Assembly: GCA_943789205.1 (NCBI GenBank)
Contig: CALSTG010000001.1
Span: 1,044,435-1,108,434, forward strand
Source of the DNA: an uncultured Flavobacteriales bacterium
GTDB taxonomy: Bacteria; Bacteroidota; Bacteroidia; Flavobacteriales_D; Crocinitomicaceae
Length of the DNA stretch: 64,000 nucleotides
Direction of reading: 5' to 3'
Both the position numbers and the translations under genes were made by a program. Shown piece after piece: positions 1 to 9,989 of this stretch. Position 1 is the stretch's first letter; every line of letters starts with the position of its first letter. Below the pieces are notes generated by a model that saw nothing but the letters and a program-made list of their open reading frames with translations, had not been told where the DNA came from and did not search any database.

Positions 1-1014
1 AGAAAAGAATATGCAAAAGAATCTTTTCAGATTTCTTCTCATTATGATACCTCTATTTATAACTATTTCTCAGGCGGATATGATGATGCCCTTAAAATAA
101 GCTCTACGCAGCAGCGTTCACTTAGATATGGAGAAAACCCACATCAAAAAGGTTCTTTTTATGGAGACTTTGATGCTGTCTTCAATCAATTACACGGAAA
201 AGAATTGTCCTACAATAACCTTCTAGATGTAGATGCGGCGACAAATCTAATGCAAGAGTTTATAGATGACGGGCCAACATTCGCAATTACTAAACATAAT
301 AATGCTTGTGGGCTCGCAACGAGAGATACAGTAATAGAAGCCTATGATGCCGCCTTAGCTGGGGATCCTGTTAGTGCCTTTGGGGGTGTTTTAATCTCTA
401 ATACGATTATAGATAAGGCAACGGCAACGCAGATTCATGAATTGTTTTGTGAAGTTTTAATTGCGCCCGCCTTTGATGAAGAAGGCCTCAAAATTTTAAT
501 GCAAAAGAAAAACAGAATACTACTAGAATCAAAACCATTAAAAGCGCCCTTGAAAACAGTGAGGTCTGTATTAAATGGGTACCTCGTGCAAGATAAAGAT
601 AGTGCTATTGAAACTGAAAAAGATCTTAAGAATGCAACGAAACTAAACCCTTCAGCTTCGGAAATTAAGGACTTATTATTTGCTAATAAAATCTCTAAAC
701 ATACGAAGTCAAATACGATTGTGCTGGCTAAAGACCTACAATTACTCGCAAGCGGAACAGGCCAAACTTCAAGGGTTGATGCTCTAAGACAAGCCATTCA
801 CAAAGCAAAATCATTTAATTTTGAACTGAAAGGGGCTGTAATGGCGAGTGATGCTTTTTTCCCTTTTCCAGATTGCGTAGAAATCGCTCATGATGAAGGA
901 ATTGATACGGTAATTCAGCCAGGTGGCTCGATAAAAGATAAGTTGTCCATTGATTATTGTGACGGAAATAATATGAAGATGGTTTTTACAGGAATTCGTC
1001 ATTTCAAACATTAA
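1..1014 (+). CDS. purH: Bifunctional AICAR transformylase/IMP cyclohydrolase PurH, C-terminal part
   Basis: PurH catalyses the last two steps of IMP synthesis in the cytoplasm: formylation of AICAR, then ring closure. The reading frame is open from base 1 and ends at TAA (1012-1014), giving 337 residues, while the family is about 510, so the N-terminal cyclohydrolase domain lies outside the window. The AICAR transformylase signature LRYGENPHQ is visible near base 123, followed by the conserved KHNNACG segment and the typical ending VFTGIRHFKH. A TTG at 205 would give a shorter ORF, but homology runs through it, so it is not the start. A promoter box for mreB follows directly. Confidence is high for identity; the 5' end is missing only because of the window edge. 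Confidence 0.96.
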   Translation, partial: RKEYAKESFQISSHYDTSIYNYFSGGYDDALKISSTQQRSLRYGENPHQKGSFYGDFDAVFNQLHGKELSYNNLLDVDAATNLMQEFIDDGPTFAITKHNNACGLATRDTVIEAYDAALAGDPVSAFGGVLISNTIIDKATATQIHELFCEVLIAPAFDEEGLKILMQKKNRILLESKPLKAPLKTVRSVLNGYLVQDKDSAIETEKDLKNATKLNPSASEIKDLLFANKISKHTKSNTIVLAKDLQLLASGTGQTSRVDALRQAIHKAKSFNFELKGAVMASDAFFPFPDCVEIAHDEGIDTVIQPGGSIKDKLSIDYCDGNNMKMVFTGIRHFKH

Positions 1015-1020
1015 CTTTAG

Positions 1021-1028
1021 TATATTTG
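1021..1028 (+). promoter_or_regulatory. Candidate -7 promoter box for mreB
   Basis: TATATTTG matches the Bacteroidota -7 consensus TAnnTTTG and lies 62 bases upstream of mreB, just after purH ends. I see no convincing TTG -33 element at the usual spacing. It would drive the mreBCD-mrdA-rodA cluster. Confidence 0.45.
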
Positions 1029-1089
1029 AAGAAGGTCCTCTTTAGTTAGAGAAATAGAATTAAAACAAGAGCAAAGTAGCATCTGAAAT

Positions 1090-2115
1090 ATGGGTATTTT
1101 TAGTTTTTTAACACAGGAAATTGCAATTGATTTAGGTACGGCAAATACCCTTATCATTTGGAATGACAAAGTTGTTGTTGATGAACCTTCGATTGTAGCT
1201 AAAGATATTCAATCCGGTAAAATTGTTGCCATTGGTAAAAAGGCGCAGCAAATGCATGGTAAAACACATAAACTTATAGAGACCGTTAGGCCTCTCAAAG
1301 ATGGTGTAATCGCAGACTTCCAAAGTGCAGAACAGATGATTCGTGGAATGATCAAAATGATCAACTCTGGAAGAAGTCTTTTCAACCCGACACTGAGAAT
1401 GGTTATTTGTATCCCCTCTGGAATTACAGAGGTAGAAAAAAGAGCTGTTCGAGATTCAGCTGAACATGCCGGGGCCAAAGAAGTTTATCTTATTCATGAG
1501 CCAATGGCTGCCGCTATTGGAATTGGAATTGATGTAGAAGAACCAATGGGCAATATGATTATAGATATAGGTGGAGGGACTTCAGAGATTGCTGTAATCG
1601 CTCTTGGAGGAATCGTGTGTGATAAATCAATAAGGGTTGCAGGTGATGACTTCACTAATGATATTGAAGAATACATGCGTCGTCAGCATAATATTTTAGT
1701 AGGTGAACGAACAGCTGAGCAGATAAAAATAGAGGTAGGAGCCGCACTTCCTGAGCTATCAGACCCGCCGCCTGAGTATGCAGTTCGTGGACGCGACCTT
1801 ATGACAGGTATTCCTAAAGAAATAAAAGTGACTTACACAGAAGTAGCACATGCTTTAGATAAAACTATTTCAAAAATTGAAGAAGCTATTCTAAGTGCTC
1901 TCGAAATGACACCTCCAGAGTTATCTGCGGACATATACAAAACGGGGATTTACCTTGCTGGCGGAGGGTCAATGTTGAGAGGTCTCGATGATCGCATATC
2001 TTCCAAAACTAAGCTTCCTGTACACATAGCAGAAGACCCATTAAGAGCTGTGGCGAGAGGAACCAGTATTGCTCTTAAAAACATTGACAAATATCAATTC
2101 CTAATTAAAGACTAA
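1090..2115 (+). CDS. mreB: Rod shape-determining protein MreB
   Basis: MreB is the bacterial actin homologue. It forms membrane-bound filaments that guide the elongasome during lateral wall synthesis. The 341-residue length is normal. The actin-fold nucleotide-binding motifs are visible: DLGTANTLI near residue 15, DIGGGTSEIAVI near residue 160 and AGGGSMLRGLD near residue 290. It is the first gene of a same-strand block with mreC, mreD, mrdA and rodA. A second promoter-like box between mreB and mreC (2162-2169) suggests that mreB can be transcribed apart from the rest. Confidence 0.98.
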   Translation: MGIFSFLTQEIAIDLGTANTLIIWNDKVVVDEPSIVAKDIQSGKIVAIGKKAQQMHGKTHKLIETVRPLKDGVIADFQSAEQMIRGMIKMINSGRSLFNPTLRMVICIPSGITEVEKRAVRDSAEHAGAKEVYLIHEPMAAAIGIGIDVEEPMGNMIIDIGGGTSEIAVIALGGIVCDKSIRVAGDDFTNDIEEYMRRQHNILVGERTAEQIKIEVGAALPELSDPPPEYAVRGRDLMTGIPKEIKVTYTEVAHALDKTISKIEEAILSALEMTPPELSADIYKTGIYLAGGGSMLRGLDDRISSKTKLPVHIAEDPLRAVARGTSIALKNIDKYQFLIKD

Positions 2116-2161
2116 GGCTGTAATTTTAAGTATACAGCGCTTCTTTTCTAAGGTACTTTCG

Positions 2162-2169
2162 TATCTTTG
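2162..2169 (+). promoter_or_regulatory. Candidate -7 box directly upstream of mreC
   Basis: TATCTTTG matches TAnnTTTG exactly and ends three bases before the mreC ATG (2173). A start point a few bases after the box would fall at or very near the start codon, giving a leaderless mRNA. The same arrangement recurs at 6755, 41598 and 58481. Confidence 0.45.
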
Positions 2170-2172
2170 GAT

Positions 2173-2991
2173 ATGCAAAATCTCATCGCTTTTATAAAAC
2201 GACTTCGATACTTTATCGTTTTTGTAGCCTTACAGTTTTTTGCACTATCAATGTACGTCTCCTACATGTCTGCTCCTAAAAGCAGTTATTTCACCACAGC
2301 ATCATTCATCTCTGGGAATTTATTTGAAATCCGTCACGCTATTTCTCAGCATTTCAATCTTGAAGAAAATAACCAAGCGCTGCAAAAAGAAAACATTACG
2401 CTTCGTAAAAGTTCATCATTATTTCTTTACAACAAAACTGGAGTAGAAACTAAAGTAAACGATTCCATTTATGCACAGCAATATGATTATATCCCTGGTA
2501 CTATTCTGAATGCTACTACCACAAAACGAAATAATTTTTTCACCCTAGATATTGGAGGTATTCATGGTATAAAAAGAGGAATGGGTGTTTTTTCAAGCAA
2601 CGGTGTGGTAGGTATTATACACAATGTAAGCGATCATTTTAGCGTGGTAAAAAGTGTACTTACTAAAAATATTAATATTGATGTGTTAATCTCTGAAGTC
2701 GGTGTATCTGGTATGCTGAAGTGGGATGGTACAAATGCTAATATTGGTTCTATATCTGGAGTGAGTAACGATATAGCTGTTCCAAAGGGAAGCAAAGTTA
2801 TTACTAGAGGGGGTAGTGGTATTTTCCCTAGAGGTATTGATGTTGGCACCATCAAAAAAACAGAAACTATTGAAGGAGAGGCCTCATGGCATATTGACGT
2901 TACATTTTCACAAAAATATGCAGCTCTAGAAAATGTCTACGTTGTCAAAAATTTGTTTTTAGATGAATTCAAACAAATCCAAAACCAATAG
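2173..2991 (+). CDS. mreC: Rod shape-determining protein MreC
   Basis: MreC is the periplasmic scaffold that links MreB/MreD to PBP2 and RodA in the elongasome. The product begins with a short cytoplasmic segment and one membrane helix (about residues 10-30), then a coiled-coil stretch (about 60-85), then the beta-rich MreC domain with the Gly-rich signature around ITRGGSGIFPRGIDVG. I chose the ATG at 2173 over the TTG two codons upstream because that TTG overlaps the promoter-like box. Its stop codon directly abuts the mreD ATG, which argues for co-transcription. Position between mreB and mreD confirms the call. Confidence 0.95.
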   Translation: MQNLIAFIKRLRYFIVFVALQFFALSMYVSYMSAPKSSYFTTASFISGNLFEIRHAISQHFNLEENNQALQKENITLRKSSSLFLYNKTGVETKVNDSIYAQQYDYIPGTILNATTTKRNNFFTLDIGGIHGIKRGMGVFSSNGVVGIIHNVSDHFSVVKSVLTKNINIDVLISEVGVSGMLKWDGTNANIGSISGVSNDIAVPKGSKVITRGGSGIFPRGIDVGTIKKTETIEGEASWHIDVTFSQKYAALENVYVVKNLFLDEFKQIQNQ

Positions 2992-3501
2992 ATGTCCCAG
3001 ATTCAAATATATTTTTTTAGACTGTTATTGTTTGTTTTTTTACAGTCATTTATCTTTAATCAGCTCGAAATCAATGCCACGATTCATGTAATGATTACCC
3101 CCTTATATATTTTCCTTTTGCCTTTCGACCGTTCTGTTAATAGTCTAATGTTTATTTCACTTCTCATTGGTATTACTGTTGATGCAACATCAAACACTTT
3201 TGGACTGCACACCTCATCACTATTAGTTTTTGCCTATTTAAGACCTGTGATCTTTCGTGTTTTTTCTCCACGAGACGGATATGATGCTTTGAAGACTCCG
3301 TCTATTTTTGATATGGGTAACCGTTGGTTCATTTCTACGTTTTCAATTTTATTAATCGGTCACCATTTATGGTTTTTTACACTAGAGGCCTTTTCATTTA
3401 ATGAAACTTTATTAATTCTTCAAAAAACACTTTTTAGTAGTTTTATTTCATTTGTTGTTTGTGTTATTTTACAGACTATCTTTATTAAAAGAACTGCATA
3501 A
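2992..3501 (+). CDS. mreD: Rod shape-determining protein MreD
   Basis: MreD is a small polytopic inner-membrane component of the rod elongation complex. The 169-residue product is very hydrophobic, with about five membrane segments. It contains the conserved central pattern (LIGITVDATSNTFGLHTSS) typical of MreD in Bacteroidota. It starts at the base after the mreC stop and ends one base before mrdA. Sequence conservation in this family is low, so gene order is a large part of the evidence. Confidence 0.93.
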   Translation: MSQIQIYFFRLLLFVFLQSFIFNQLEINATIHVMITPLYIFLLPFDRSVNSLMFISLLIGITVDATSNTFGLHTSSLLVFAYLRPVIFRVFSPRDGYDALKTPSIFDMGNRWFISTFSILLIGHHLWFFTLEAFSFNETLLILQKTLFSSFISFVVCVILQTIFIKRTA

Positions 3502-5355
3502 TTGAACGTAGAAAATAGAAGATATGTGATCATTGCCTTCATCATTACGGTTGGGGTTATGTATACATTCAGACTTTTTTACATGCAAGTCATTGACGAC
3601 TCTTGGAGTGATCGGGCGCATAAAATCAGTGAAAAAAGAAGAGAAATAACCCCCCCCAGAGCTGTCATTTACGACAGAAATCAAACAAAAATTGTTGCAA
3701 ATAAAACTTATTTCAACCTAATGGTTATCGAAGATAAAATGGGTGAAGATTTCGATACATTAGGCTTTGCAAAGCTTATAGGTTGGACCACTAAAGAAAT
3801 CCATGAGCGCTTTGATGAGATTGTCAAGGGCGAAGGCATCTACTACAACAAGCATAATAATACGAGGGTTTCTAATTACCAAAAAATCCGACCTTATCCA
3901 TTCTTAAAAGAACTTACAAAAGAAGAGATGGCAAGAATTGCTCCTCGTCTTGATGCCTATCCGGGATTCTTTGAAGAAGAAACCAGTATGCGATACTATC
4001 CATATCCCAATGCTGCAAATATTCTGGGGTACTTGTCTGAAGTAAATGCTCAAGAGGTAAAATCAGATATGTTTTATAAGCCGAGCTATAATATTGGAAG
4101 AGCTGGAATTGAACGTTATTACGAGAAAGAGCTTCGAGGATTAAAGGGTGTCCATTATGTTGTTCGGTCAGCTTTAAATAATGATGTTAAAAAATATGAA
4201 AACGGAATCTATGATACTGTTGCAAAACAAGCACCTCCTATTCAGCTCGGTATAGATATTGATCTTCAAGCTTATGGTGAACGCTTAATGCAAAACAAAA
4301 AGGGCTGTATTGTTGCTATTGAACCAAAAAGTGGAGAGATTTTAACAATGGTGTCCGCTCCATCTTTTGACCCTAATCTTTTGGTAGGAAGAAAGAATGT
4401 GAGCAAATATTATCCTAAACTTATTAATGATGAGAACAAGCCTCTTTTCCCGAGACCCACACAAGCAGAATACCCTCCTGGGTCCATCTTTAAACTTGTA
4501 CAAGCTTTAGTAGGTCTTCAAGAAGACGTTATCACACCCAATACAGGGTTCCCTTGTAATAAATCTTTGGTTGGATGTCACAATCACCCAGCTCCAAATT
4601 CTATCTCAAGAGCCGTACAGTATTCATGCAACCCTTATTTTTATTACGCCGTTAAAAAAGTTATTCAACAAGGAAAAGAACAGAGCAATTTTAAAGATGC
4701 TGCACTCGGACTTGATTTATGGGAACGCTATATGCAAAGCTTTGGTTTTGGAAAAAAACTCCATAGTGATTTAACAGGTTTACGTTCTGGAATTATACCA
4801 AATACCGAGTTTTACAATAAGTGGTATGGTAAAAATCGCTGGGCTTTTTCAACGATTAGATCTATAGCGATAGGGCAAGGAGAAGTAAAAATGACCCCCT
4901 TACACATGGCTAATTTGGCAGTGATCATGGCCAATCGTGGATGGTACTATGACCCACACTTTGCCAAGAAGATTGGTAATGAACCCCTCCGTTCATTCCA
5001 AAAAAACACAACAATGGTGGATACAAAATATTTTGAGCCTGTAATTTCTGGAATGTGGCGCGTTGTAAATGAAGACGCAGGTACGGCCAGAAGAGCACAG
5101 ATTGAAGGTATTGATGTGTGTGGAAAAACAGGAACAGTTCAAAACCCGCATGGAGAAGACCATTCTGTATTTATCGCCTTTGCACCACAAGACAATCCTC
5201 AAATAGCTATTGCTGTAATTGTAGAAAATGCCGGTTTTGGTGGTACCTGGGCAGCTCCTATCGCAAGTCTAATGATAGAAAAATACTTACAGAACACATG
5301 TAGCTCCCCTAAAAAAGAGGCGCGCGTATTGAAGGCAAACCTTATGGAACAATAA
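3502..5355 (+). CDS. mrdA: Penicillin-binding protein 2, elongasome transpeptidase
   Basis: PBP2 is the monofunctional DD-transpeptidase that cross-links peptidoglycan in the periplasm together with RodA. The 617-residue protein has one N-terminal membrane helix (about residues 8-25), a PBP dimerisation region with the typical RGxIYDR-like segment PPRAVIYDRNQ near residue 52, and the transpeptidase domain. The active-site serine motif is PGSIFK (near residue 330), the second motif SCN (near 375) and the third KTGT (near 540). Translation starts at TTG, immediately after the mreD stop; no ATG gives a complete N terminus. Only three bases separate it from rodA, its functional partner. Confidence 0.96.
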   Translation: MNVENRRYVIIAFIITVGVMYTFRLFYMQVIDDSWSDRAHKISEKRREITPPRAVIYDRNQTKIVANKTYFNLMVIEDKMGEDFDTLGFAKLIGWTTKEIHERFDEIVKGEGIYYNKHNNTRVSNYQKIRPYPFLKELTKEEMARIAPRLDAYPGFFEEETSMRYYPYPNAANILGYLSEVNAQEVKSDMFYKPSYNIGRAGIERYYEKELRGLKGVHYVVRSALNNDVKKYENGIYDTVAKQAPPIQLGIDIDLQAYGERLMQNKKGCIVAIEPKSGEILTMVSAPSFDPNLLVGRKNVSKYYPKLINDENKPLFPRPTQAEYPPGSIFKLVQALVGLQEDVITPNTGFPCNKSLVGCHNHPAPNSISRAVQYSCNPYFYYAVKKVIQQGKEQSNFKDAALGLDLWERYMQSFGFGKKLHSDLTGLRSGIIPNTEFYNKWYGKNRWAFSTIRSIAIGQGEVKMTPLHMANLAVIMANRGWYYDPHFAKKIGNEPLRSFQKNTTMVDTKYFEPVISGMWRVVNEDAGTARRAQIEGIDVCGKTGTVQNPHGEDHSVFIAFAPQDNPQIAIAVIVENAGFGGTWAAPIASLMIEKYLQNTCSSPKKEARVLKANLMEQ

Positions 5356-5358
5356 AAG

Positions 5359-6750
5359 ATGAGAAAAAGCAACTCGCTTATTAATAATTTGGATTGGCCT
5401 TTATTTTTAGGTTTTATTACCTTGATAATTTTTGGTTTAATTACAATATATTCTGTTGCATTTAACGAGGACCACCCAAGCCTATTTAGTTTCTCAGAAA
5501 AATACGGTAAACAAGTCATGTGGATTTGCATTGCACTTTTCCTTGGTGTTATGGTTTTTCTGATCGACTCAGACATTTACAAGAAGTTTGCCCTTCCGAT
5601 ATATCTTATAACAATGTCGCTACTTGTTATCGTTCTTTTTATGCCTCCTATTAATGGTGCTCGAGCATGGCTTGGAATAGGAAGTATGGGCATACAACCA
5701 GCAGAGTTTGCTAAAATATCAACCGCCCTTTTACTTTCTAAATATATCAGCGCACTGAATATAAAACAGTTGAACTCGAAAAATATTTTTCTTGCCTTAC
5801 TTATACTGTTAGCTCCTATGGTACTGATCCTGCTACAGCCAGATGCTGGAACATTTGTTGTTTTTACTGCATTCTTTTTTGTGCTTTACCGAGAAGGGTT
5901 AACCTTTGATCCATTTCTTTTGAACTTTGTAAACCTTATTCCTAAAGTGAGATTCAAACAAACTTGGCTTGGGACACACTTTATCCCGATATTATTTGTG
6001 TTTGTTTTTTTATCCATTATAACCCTTTTATTTGGAGAAAAAAATATTCCTATTATTCCCGGGGTGAAGCTTTACGGTTCTTTCGGAATTATTACCAGTC
6101 TATTTCTTCTTGCTGGAATCTCAAGTTTTTTTGTGCAACGCTTTGGTTTGAAAAGAGCCCGTTCAAAAGCACAATTGATAATCATCTTGTGCTTTGTATT
6201 GGGAAGTGGGGTATCTTTAATTGTTGAGAAATCTTTTGGAAGTCTTGCCCAGCATCAAAAAGACAGGATCGAATTGTTTCTTGGATTAAAAGAAGATCCT
6301 AATGGAAAAGACTACAATAGATACCGCGCAATGGCAGCTGTTGGTTCAGGAGGCTTAGTTGGCAAGGGTTATAAAAATGCTTCTGTTTCTAGTGTTAAAA
6401 CAAATCATGTCCCTGAGAGTGAAACTGATTTTATCTTCTGTCCTTTTGCAGAAGAGTGGGGGTTTTTAGGAAGTCTCCTTTTAGTTGGTCTATACATGTT
6501 TGTTATTATAAGAATATTTGTAGTTGCAGAGAGACAACGCTCTCAATTCAATAGGATTTATGCCTATTCTGTTGGCATGTTTTTCTTTTATCATTTTGCT
6601 GTTAACATTGGAATGAATATTGGATTTGCCCCCGTTATCGGCATACCGCTTCCCTTCTTCAGTTATGGTGGGTCTTCAATGCTTTCTTTTTCAATTATGG
6701 TGTTTATTTTACTCAAATTAGACAGCCAAAGAAGACACGTACTTAGATAA
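5359..6750 (+). CDS. rodA: Rod shape-determining glycosyltransferase RodA (SEDS family)
   Basis: RodA polymerises lipid II into glycan strands in the inner membrane and works as a pair with PBP2. The 463-residue product has about ten membrane helices. SEDS hallmarks are visible: GIGSMGIQPAEFAKI near residue 110, QPDAGTFVVF near residue 155, HVPESETDFIFCPFAEEWG near residue 345 and the C-terminal PLPFFSYGGSSM. The large loop between helices (about residues 190-240) is longer than in E. coli, which is common in Bacteroidota. It completes the mreBCD-mrdA-rodA order. Confidence 0.96.
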   Translation: MRKSNSLINNLDWPLFLGFITLIIFGLITIYSVAFNEDHPSLFSFSEKYGKQVMWICIALFLGVMVFLIDSDIYKKFALPIYLITMSLLVIVLFMPPINGARAWLGIGSMGIQPAEFAKISTALLLSKYISALNIKQLNSKNIFLALLILLAPMVLILLQPDAGTFVVFTAFFFVLYREGLTFDPFLLNFVNLIPKVRFKQTWLGTHFIPILFVFVFLSIITLLFGEKNIPIIPGVKLYGSFGIITSLFLLAGISSFFVQRFGLKRARSKAQLIIILCFVLGSGVSLIVEKSFGSLAQHQKDRIELFLGLKEDPNGKDYNRYRAMAAVGSGGLVGKGYKNASVSSVKTNHVPESETDFIFCPFAEEWGFLGSLLLVGLYMFVIIRIFVVAERQRSQFNRIYAYSVGMFFFYHFAVNIGMNIGFAPVIGIPLPFFSYGGSSMLSFSIMVFILLKLDSQRRHVLR

Positions 6751-6754
6751 ATTG

Positions 6755-6762
6755 TAATTTTG
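6755..6762 (+). promoter_or_regulatory. Candidate -7 box directly upstream of the class A PBP gene
   Basis: TAATTTTG fits TAnnTTTG and ends four bases before the ATG at 6767. This suggests that the PBP gene has its own promoter and possibly a leaderless transcript, although it follows rodA by only 16 bases. Confidence 0.4.
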
Positions 6763-6766
6763 AATA

Positions 6767-9289
6767 ATGGCTGAAGAAAAAAAGAATATTACAAAACTAG
6801 AAAAGCGAATATTATTTAGCTTTTACTGGGTCTTTACTTTATTGCCACTTGTTGTCATTTCTTCACTTTACTTATTGCAGTCAGAAGATGATTTGCCACC
6901 TGTTTCCATGTTAGATAACCCTCCGGAATTATTGGCTTCAAATATTATTGCAAATGATGCGTCTGGTTCAAACATTATTATCGGAAAGTTTTGGCAGGTG
7001 AATAGATCTAGTGTTCCCTTTTCTAAAATTTCAACCAATGTTATTGATGCTTTAATTTCAACAGAAGACGAGCGTTTTCTAGACCACTCAGGTATTGACT
7101 TCAGAGCATTAATGAGATCGATCTCTTCCATGGGAAAAAGTGGTGGAGCCTCAACAATACCTCAACAATTAGCGAAACTTTTATTTACCCTTCAAAAAAG
7201 AGCTGATGATTCAGAAGTTGAACGAACCGGAGTCTCTAAGTTCTTAGGTAAGTTTGGTAGAATCAACGAAAAAGCACAGGAACATATTATAGCTACAAGG
7301 CTAGAAAAAAGATATACCAAAAAAGAGATATTAACGATGTATCTCAATCAATTTGATTACTTATATAACGCTGTTGGTATTGAAAATGCAGCAAAAGTAT
7401 ACTTTAATAAAACCGCAGCTGAGTTGTCTATTACGGAAGCCGCTACGCTCGTTGGAATGTGTAAAAACCCTAGTCTTTACAACCCCCACTCCTATCAAAC
7501 AAGAAATTATGCTAGACGTCTAGCTAATAAAAAGAAATTAGCTATTGAAGACATTTCAAAAAACGAAATTGATGCCGCAAGGTCTGAAGACTCTTTAAGG
7601 GCACTACAAAGAAGAAACCAAGTCTTGTTTCAATGGCTTAGAAATAGCGATAAAGGGAACCCTGCTTTAACCAATAAATTGAACCGCAGTACCTATGATT
7701 CATTAAAGCAGACACCCATAACTATCGATTATACCACGGTCGATCATAAAGAAGGGCTCGCACCGTACTTTAGGGAGAGCTTAAGAAAAGAAGTTAGCAC
7801 ACTACTAAAGAGCAAAAATAAAAACGGAATTTACAACTATGCCAAGAAAGATGGAACGCCCTATAATATTTATCGAGATGGATTGAAAATATATACCACG
7901 CTTAACACCTCGTTACAAGAAAAAGCAGAGGCTGCAGTTGTTAAACATTTAAGTGGCTCTGACCCTCTCGATAAAGCCGCTAAAAAAGTACCTTCACTTC
8001 AAGAAAAGTTTGATAAAAACAATAGAAACCTTAGGCGGTTTCCGTTTTCAAATACGCTCTCAGCGACAACTGTTAAATCTATTTTAGCGCGTGCAAAACG
8101 TCAGAGCGCTAGAACAATCGCCATGAAACGCGCAGGCTACAGCTCCACTGAAATAGATGATGCCTTTGAACAGCCTACGGGGATGAAGGTTTTTAGCTGG
8201 GGCGGGGAAGTTGATACGGTAATGACACCTATGGACTCTATAAAATACTATAAGTCCTTTTTACATACTGGTTTAATTTCTATTGAACCTGAAACTGGTT
8301 TTGTTAAAGCTTGGGTTGGAGGAGCGAATTTCAAGCATTTTTCTTATGACCATGCAAGGCAAGGGAAACGACAAGTAGGCTCTACCATCAAACCTTTTGT
8401 GTATGCTACTGCGCTATCCATGAAAGTAGTTAACCCGTGTACGCAATTTACAGAGGAAGAGCACTGTGTGGATATCGTGGATGAAAACAATGTATTAATT
8501 AAACAATACTGTCCGGGAGGAGATGCCGCAGAAACAGTGAGTTTAGGTATTGCTAAATCATCAAATCCTACTACTGCAGGAGTTATGGGGCGTATGGGGC
8601 GTTTTAATTCATTTTTAAAGACAGGTGGGCCTTTTCAAATAGACAAGCTACTTAGAAAAATGAACGTCTTTCTTCGGCCTGAAGACTTAGTCCCTGCGAT
8701 GTGTCTTGGTAGTATGGATCTTTCACTATTCGAGCTCGTCTCTGCCCAATGCGTTTTTGCAAATAATGGTTTGTATATAAAGCCCACTACTATAGAAAGA
8801 ATCGAAGATAGAAATGGAAAAGTCATCTATGCAGCCAAGCCTGAGGAAAAAGAGGTCCTTAGCCCTACTGTTGCACACGAAATACTCAAAATGATGCTTG
8901 GTGTGGTTCAAGGTGGAACAGGTTCAAGTCTTCGAGGAACTTGGAAGCCTTGGGGGGGTGTTACTGCTCAAACTGCCGGAAAAACAGGCACGACTCAAAA
9001 TAATTCTGATGGGTGGTTTATGGGTTTAACACCTGGCTTAGTTACGGGAGTATGGGTGGGTGCAGAGGACCGATCAGTTAGATTTAAAACAATGACTTGG
9101 GGACAGGGTGCTAGAATGGCATTACCTATTTATGGGTATTATATGCAGAAAGCATATGCTGATACTAAGCTTAATTTATCTCGAGAAGATTTTGTAATAC
9201 CAGAAGAGTATAATCCAGAAGAATTCAAATGCGATAAAACCGACACACCTGACGATGGTGACATCAGAGGTGGTGAACCTGATTTTTAA
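6767..9289 (+). CDS. mrcA: Class A penicillin-binding protein (PBP1A type), transglycosylase/transpeptidase
   Basis: This bifunctional enzyme polymerises lipid II and cross-links the strands in the periplasm. The 840-residue product has an N-terminal membrane helix (about residues 17-37). A GT51 transglycosylase domain follows (about 75-260), with the catalytic-Glu motif STEDERFLDHSGID and the ASTIPQQLAKLL segment. The transpeptidase domain has the serine motif GSTIK near residue 540, SSNP near 600 and KTGTT near 740. An acidic C-terminal tail rich in Asp follows. It is four bases upstream of scoA, but there is no obvious functional link to that gene. Confidence 0.95.
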   Translation: MAEEKKNITKLEKRILFSFYWVFTLLPLVVISSLYLLQSEDDLPPVSMLDNPPELLASNIIANDASGSNIIIGKFWQVNRSSVPFSKISTNVIDALISTEDERFLDHSGIDFRALMRSISSMGKSGGASTIPQQLAKLLFTLQKRADDSEVERTGVSKFLGKFGRINEKAQEHIIATRLEKRYTKKEILTMYLNQFDYLYNAVGIENAAKVYFNKTAAELSITEAATLVGMCKNPSLYNPHSYQTRNYARRLANKKKLAIEDISKNEIDAARSEDSLRALQRRNQVLFQWLRNSDKGNPALTNKLNRSTYDSLKQTPITIDYTTVDHKEGLAPYFRESLRKEVSTLLKSKNKNGIYNYAKKDGTPYNIYRDGLKIYTTLNTSLQEKAEAAVVKHLSGSDPLDKAAKKVPSLQEKFDKNNRNLRRFPFSNTLSATTVKSILARAKRQSARTIAMKRAGYSSTEIDDAFEQPTGMKVFSWGGEVDTVMTPMDSIKYYKSFLHTGLISIEPETGFVKAWVGGANFKHFSYDHARQGKRQVGSTIKPFVYATALSMKVVNPCTQFTEEEHCVDIVDENNVLIKQYCPGGDAAETVSLGIAKSSNPTTAGVMGRMGRFNSFLKTGGPFQIDKLLRKMNVFLRPEDLVPAMCLGSMDLSLFELVSAQCVFANNGLYIKPTTIERIEDRNGKVIYAAKPEEKEVLSPTVAHEILKMMLGVVQGGTGSSLRGTWKPWGGVTAQTAGKTGTTQNNSDGWFMGLTPGLVTGVWVGAEDRSVRFKTMTWGQGARMALPIYGYYMQKAYADTKLNLSREDFVIPEEYNPEEFKCDKTDTPDDGDIRGGEPDF

Positions 9290-9292
9290 AAT

Positions 9293-9988
9293 ATGAATAA
9301 AGTAGTGAACACTGTATCCGAGGCGGTACACGGAATTAAAGATAATATGACCCTAATGCTTGGGGGTTTTGGCCTTTGTGGTATTCCTGAAAACTCAATT
9401 GCTGAATTGGTAAGAAAAGGTATTTCTGGGCTTACATGTATCAGTAATAATGCTGGGGTTGACGATTTTGGACTCGGATTGTTGCTTCAAAAGAAACAAA
9501 TCAAAAAGATGATCAGCTCGTATGTTGGTGAAAACGATGAGTTTGAAAGACAAATGCTTTCAGGAGAACTAGAGGTTGATCTTATTCCTCAAGGAAGCCT
9601 TGCAGAAAGGTGTAGAGCAGGCGGTGCAGGAATTCCAGCTTTCTATACTCCTGCAGGCTTCGGAACCGAGGTTGCTGAAGGTAAAGAAGTTCGCGAATTT
9701 AATGGTAAGCCTCATATTTTGGAGCATGCCTTGCACGCCGACTATGCCATAGTAAAAGCGTGGAAGGGAGACACTGAAGGTAACCTAGTATTCAAGGCAA
9801 CGGCAAGAAATTTTAACCCCATGATGGCTATGGCCGGTAAAATTACGATTGCTGAAGTAGAAGAGCTAGTTCCAGCAGGAACCCTCAAACCAAATGAAAT
9901 ACACACGCCGGGGATATTCGTTCAACGCATATTTCAAGGAGCCCGGTTTGAAAAAAGAATAGAACAAAGAACAACAAGAACGAAGTAA
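9293..9988 (+). CDS. scoA: 3-oxoacid CoA-transferase subunit A
   Basis: Together with subunit B it transfers CoA from succinyl-CoA to acetoacetate or a similar 3-oxoacid, feeding ketone bodies and branched-chain amino acid products into central metabolism. The 231-residue protein contains the CoA-transferase family I signature [11 protein letters not shown] near residue 23 and the loop EYSYV-like segment [15 protein letters not shown]. Length and order are normal for scoA, and scoB starts two bases after its stop. Substrate could also be acetate or butyrate (AtoD-like), which the sequence does not settle. Confidence 0.93.
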   Translation: MNKVVNTVSEAVHGIKDNMTLMLGGFGLCGIPENSIAELVRKGISGLTCISNNAGVDDFGLGLLLQKKQIKKMISSYVGENDEFERQMLSGELEVDLIPQGSLAERCRAGGAGIPAFYTPAGFGTEVAEGKEVREFNGKPHILEHALHADYAIVKAWKGDTEGNLVFKATARNFNPMMAMAGKITIAEVEELVPAGTLKPNEIHTPGIFVQRIFQGARFEKRIEQRTTRTK

Positions 9989-9989
9989 T

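Noticed and set aside
205..1014. purH starting at the TTG at 205
   Set aside because: PurH homology, including LRYGENPHQ, extends upstream to the window edge in the same frame.
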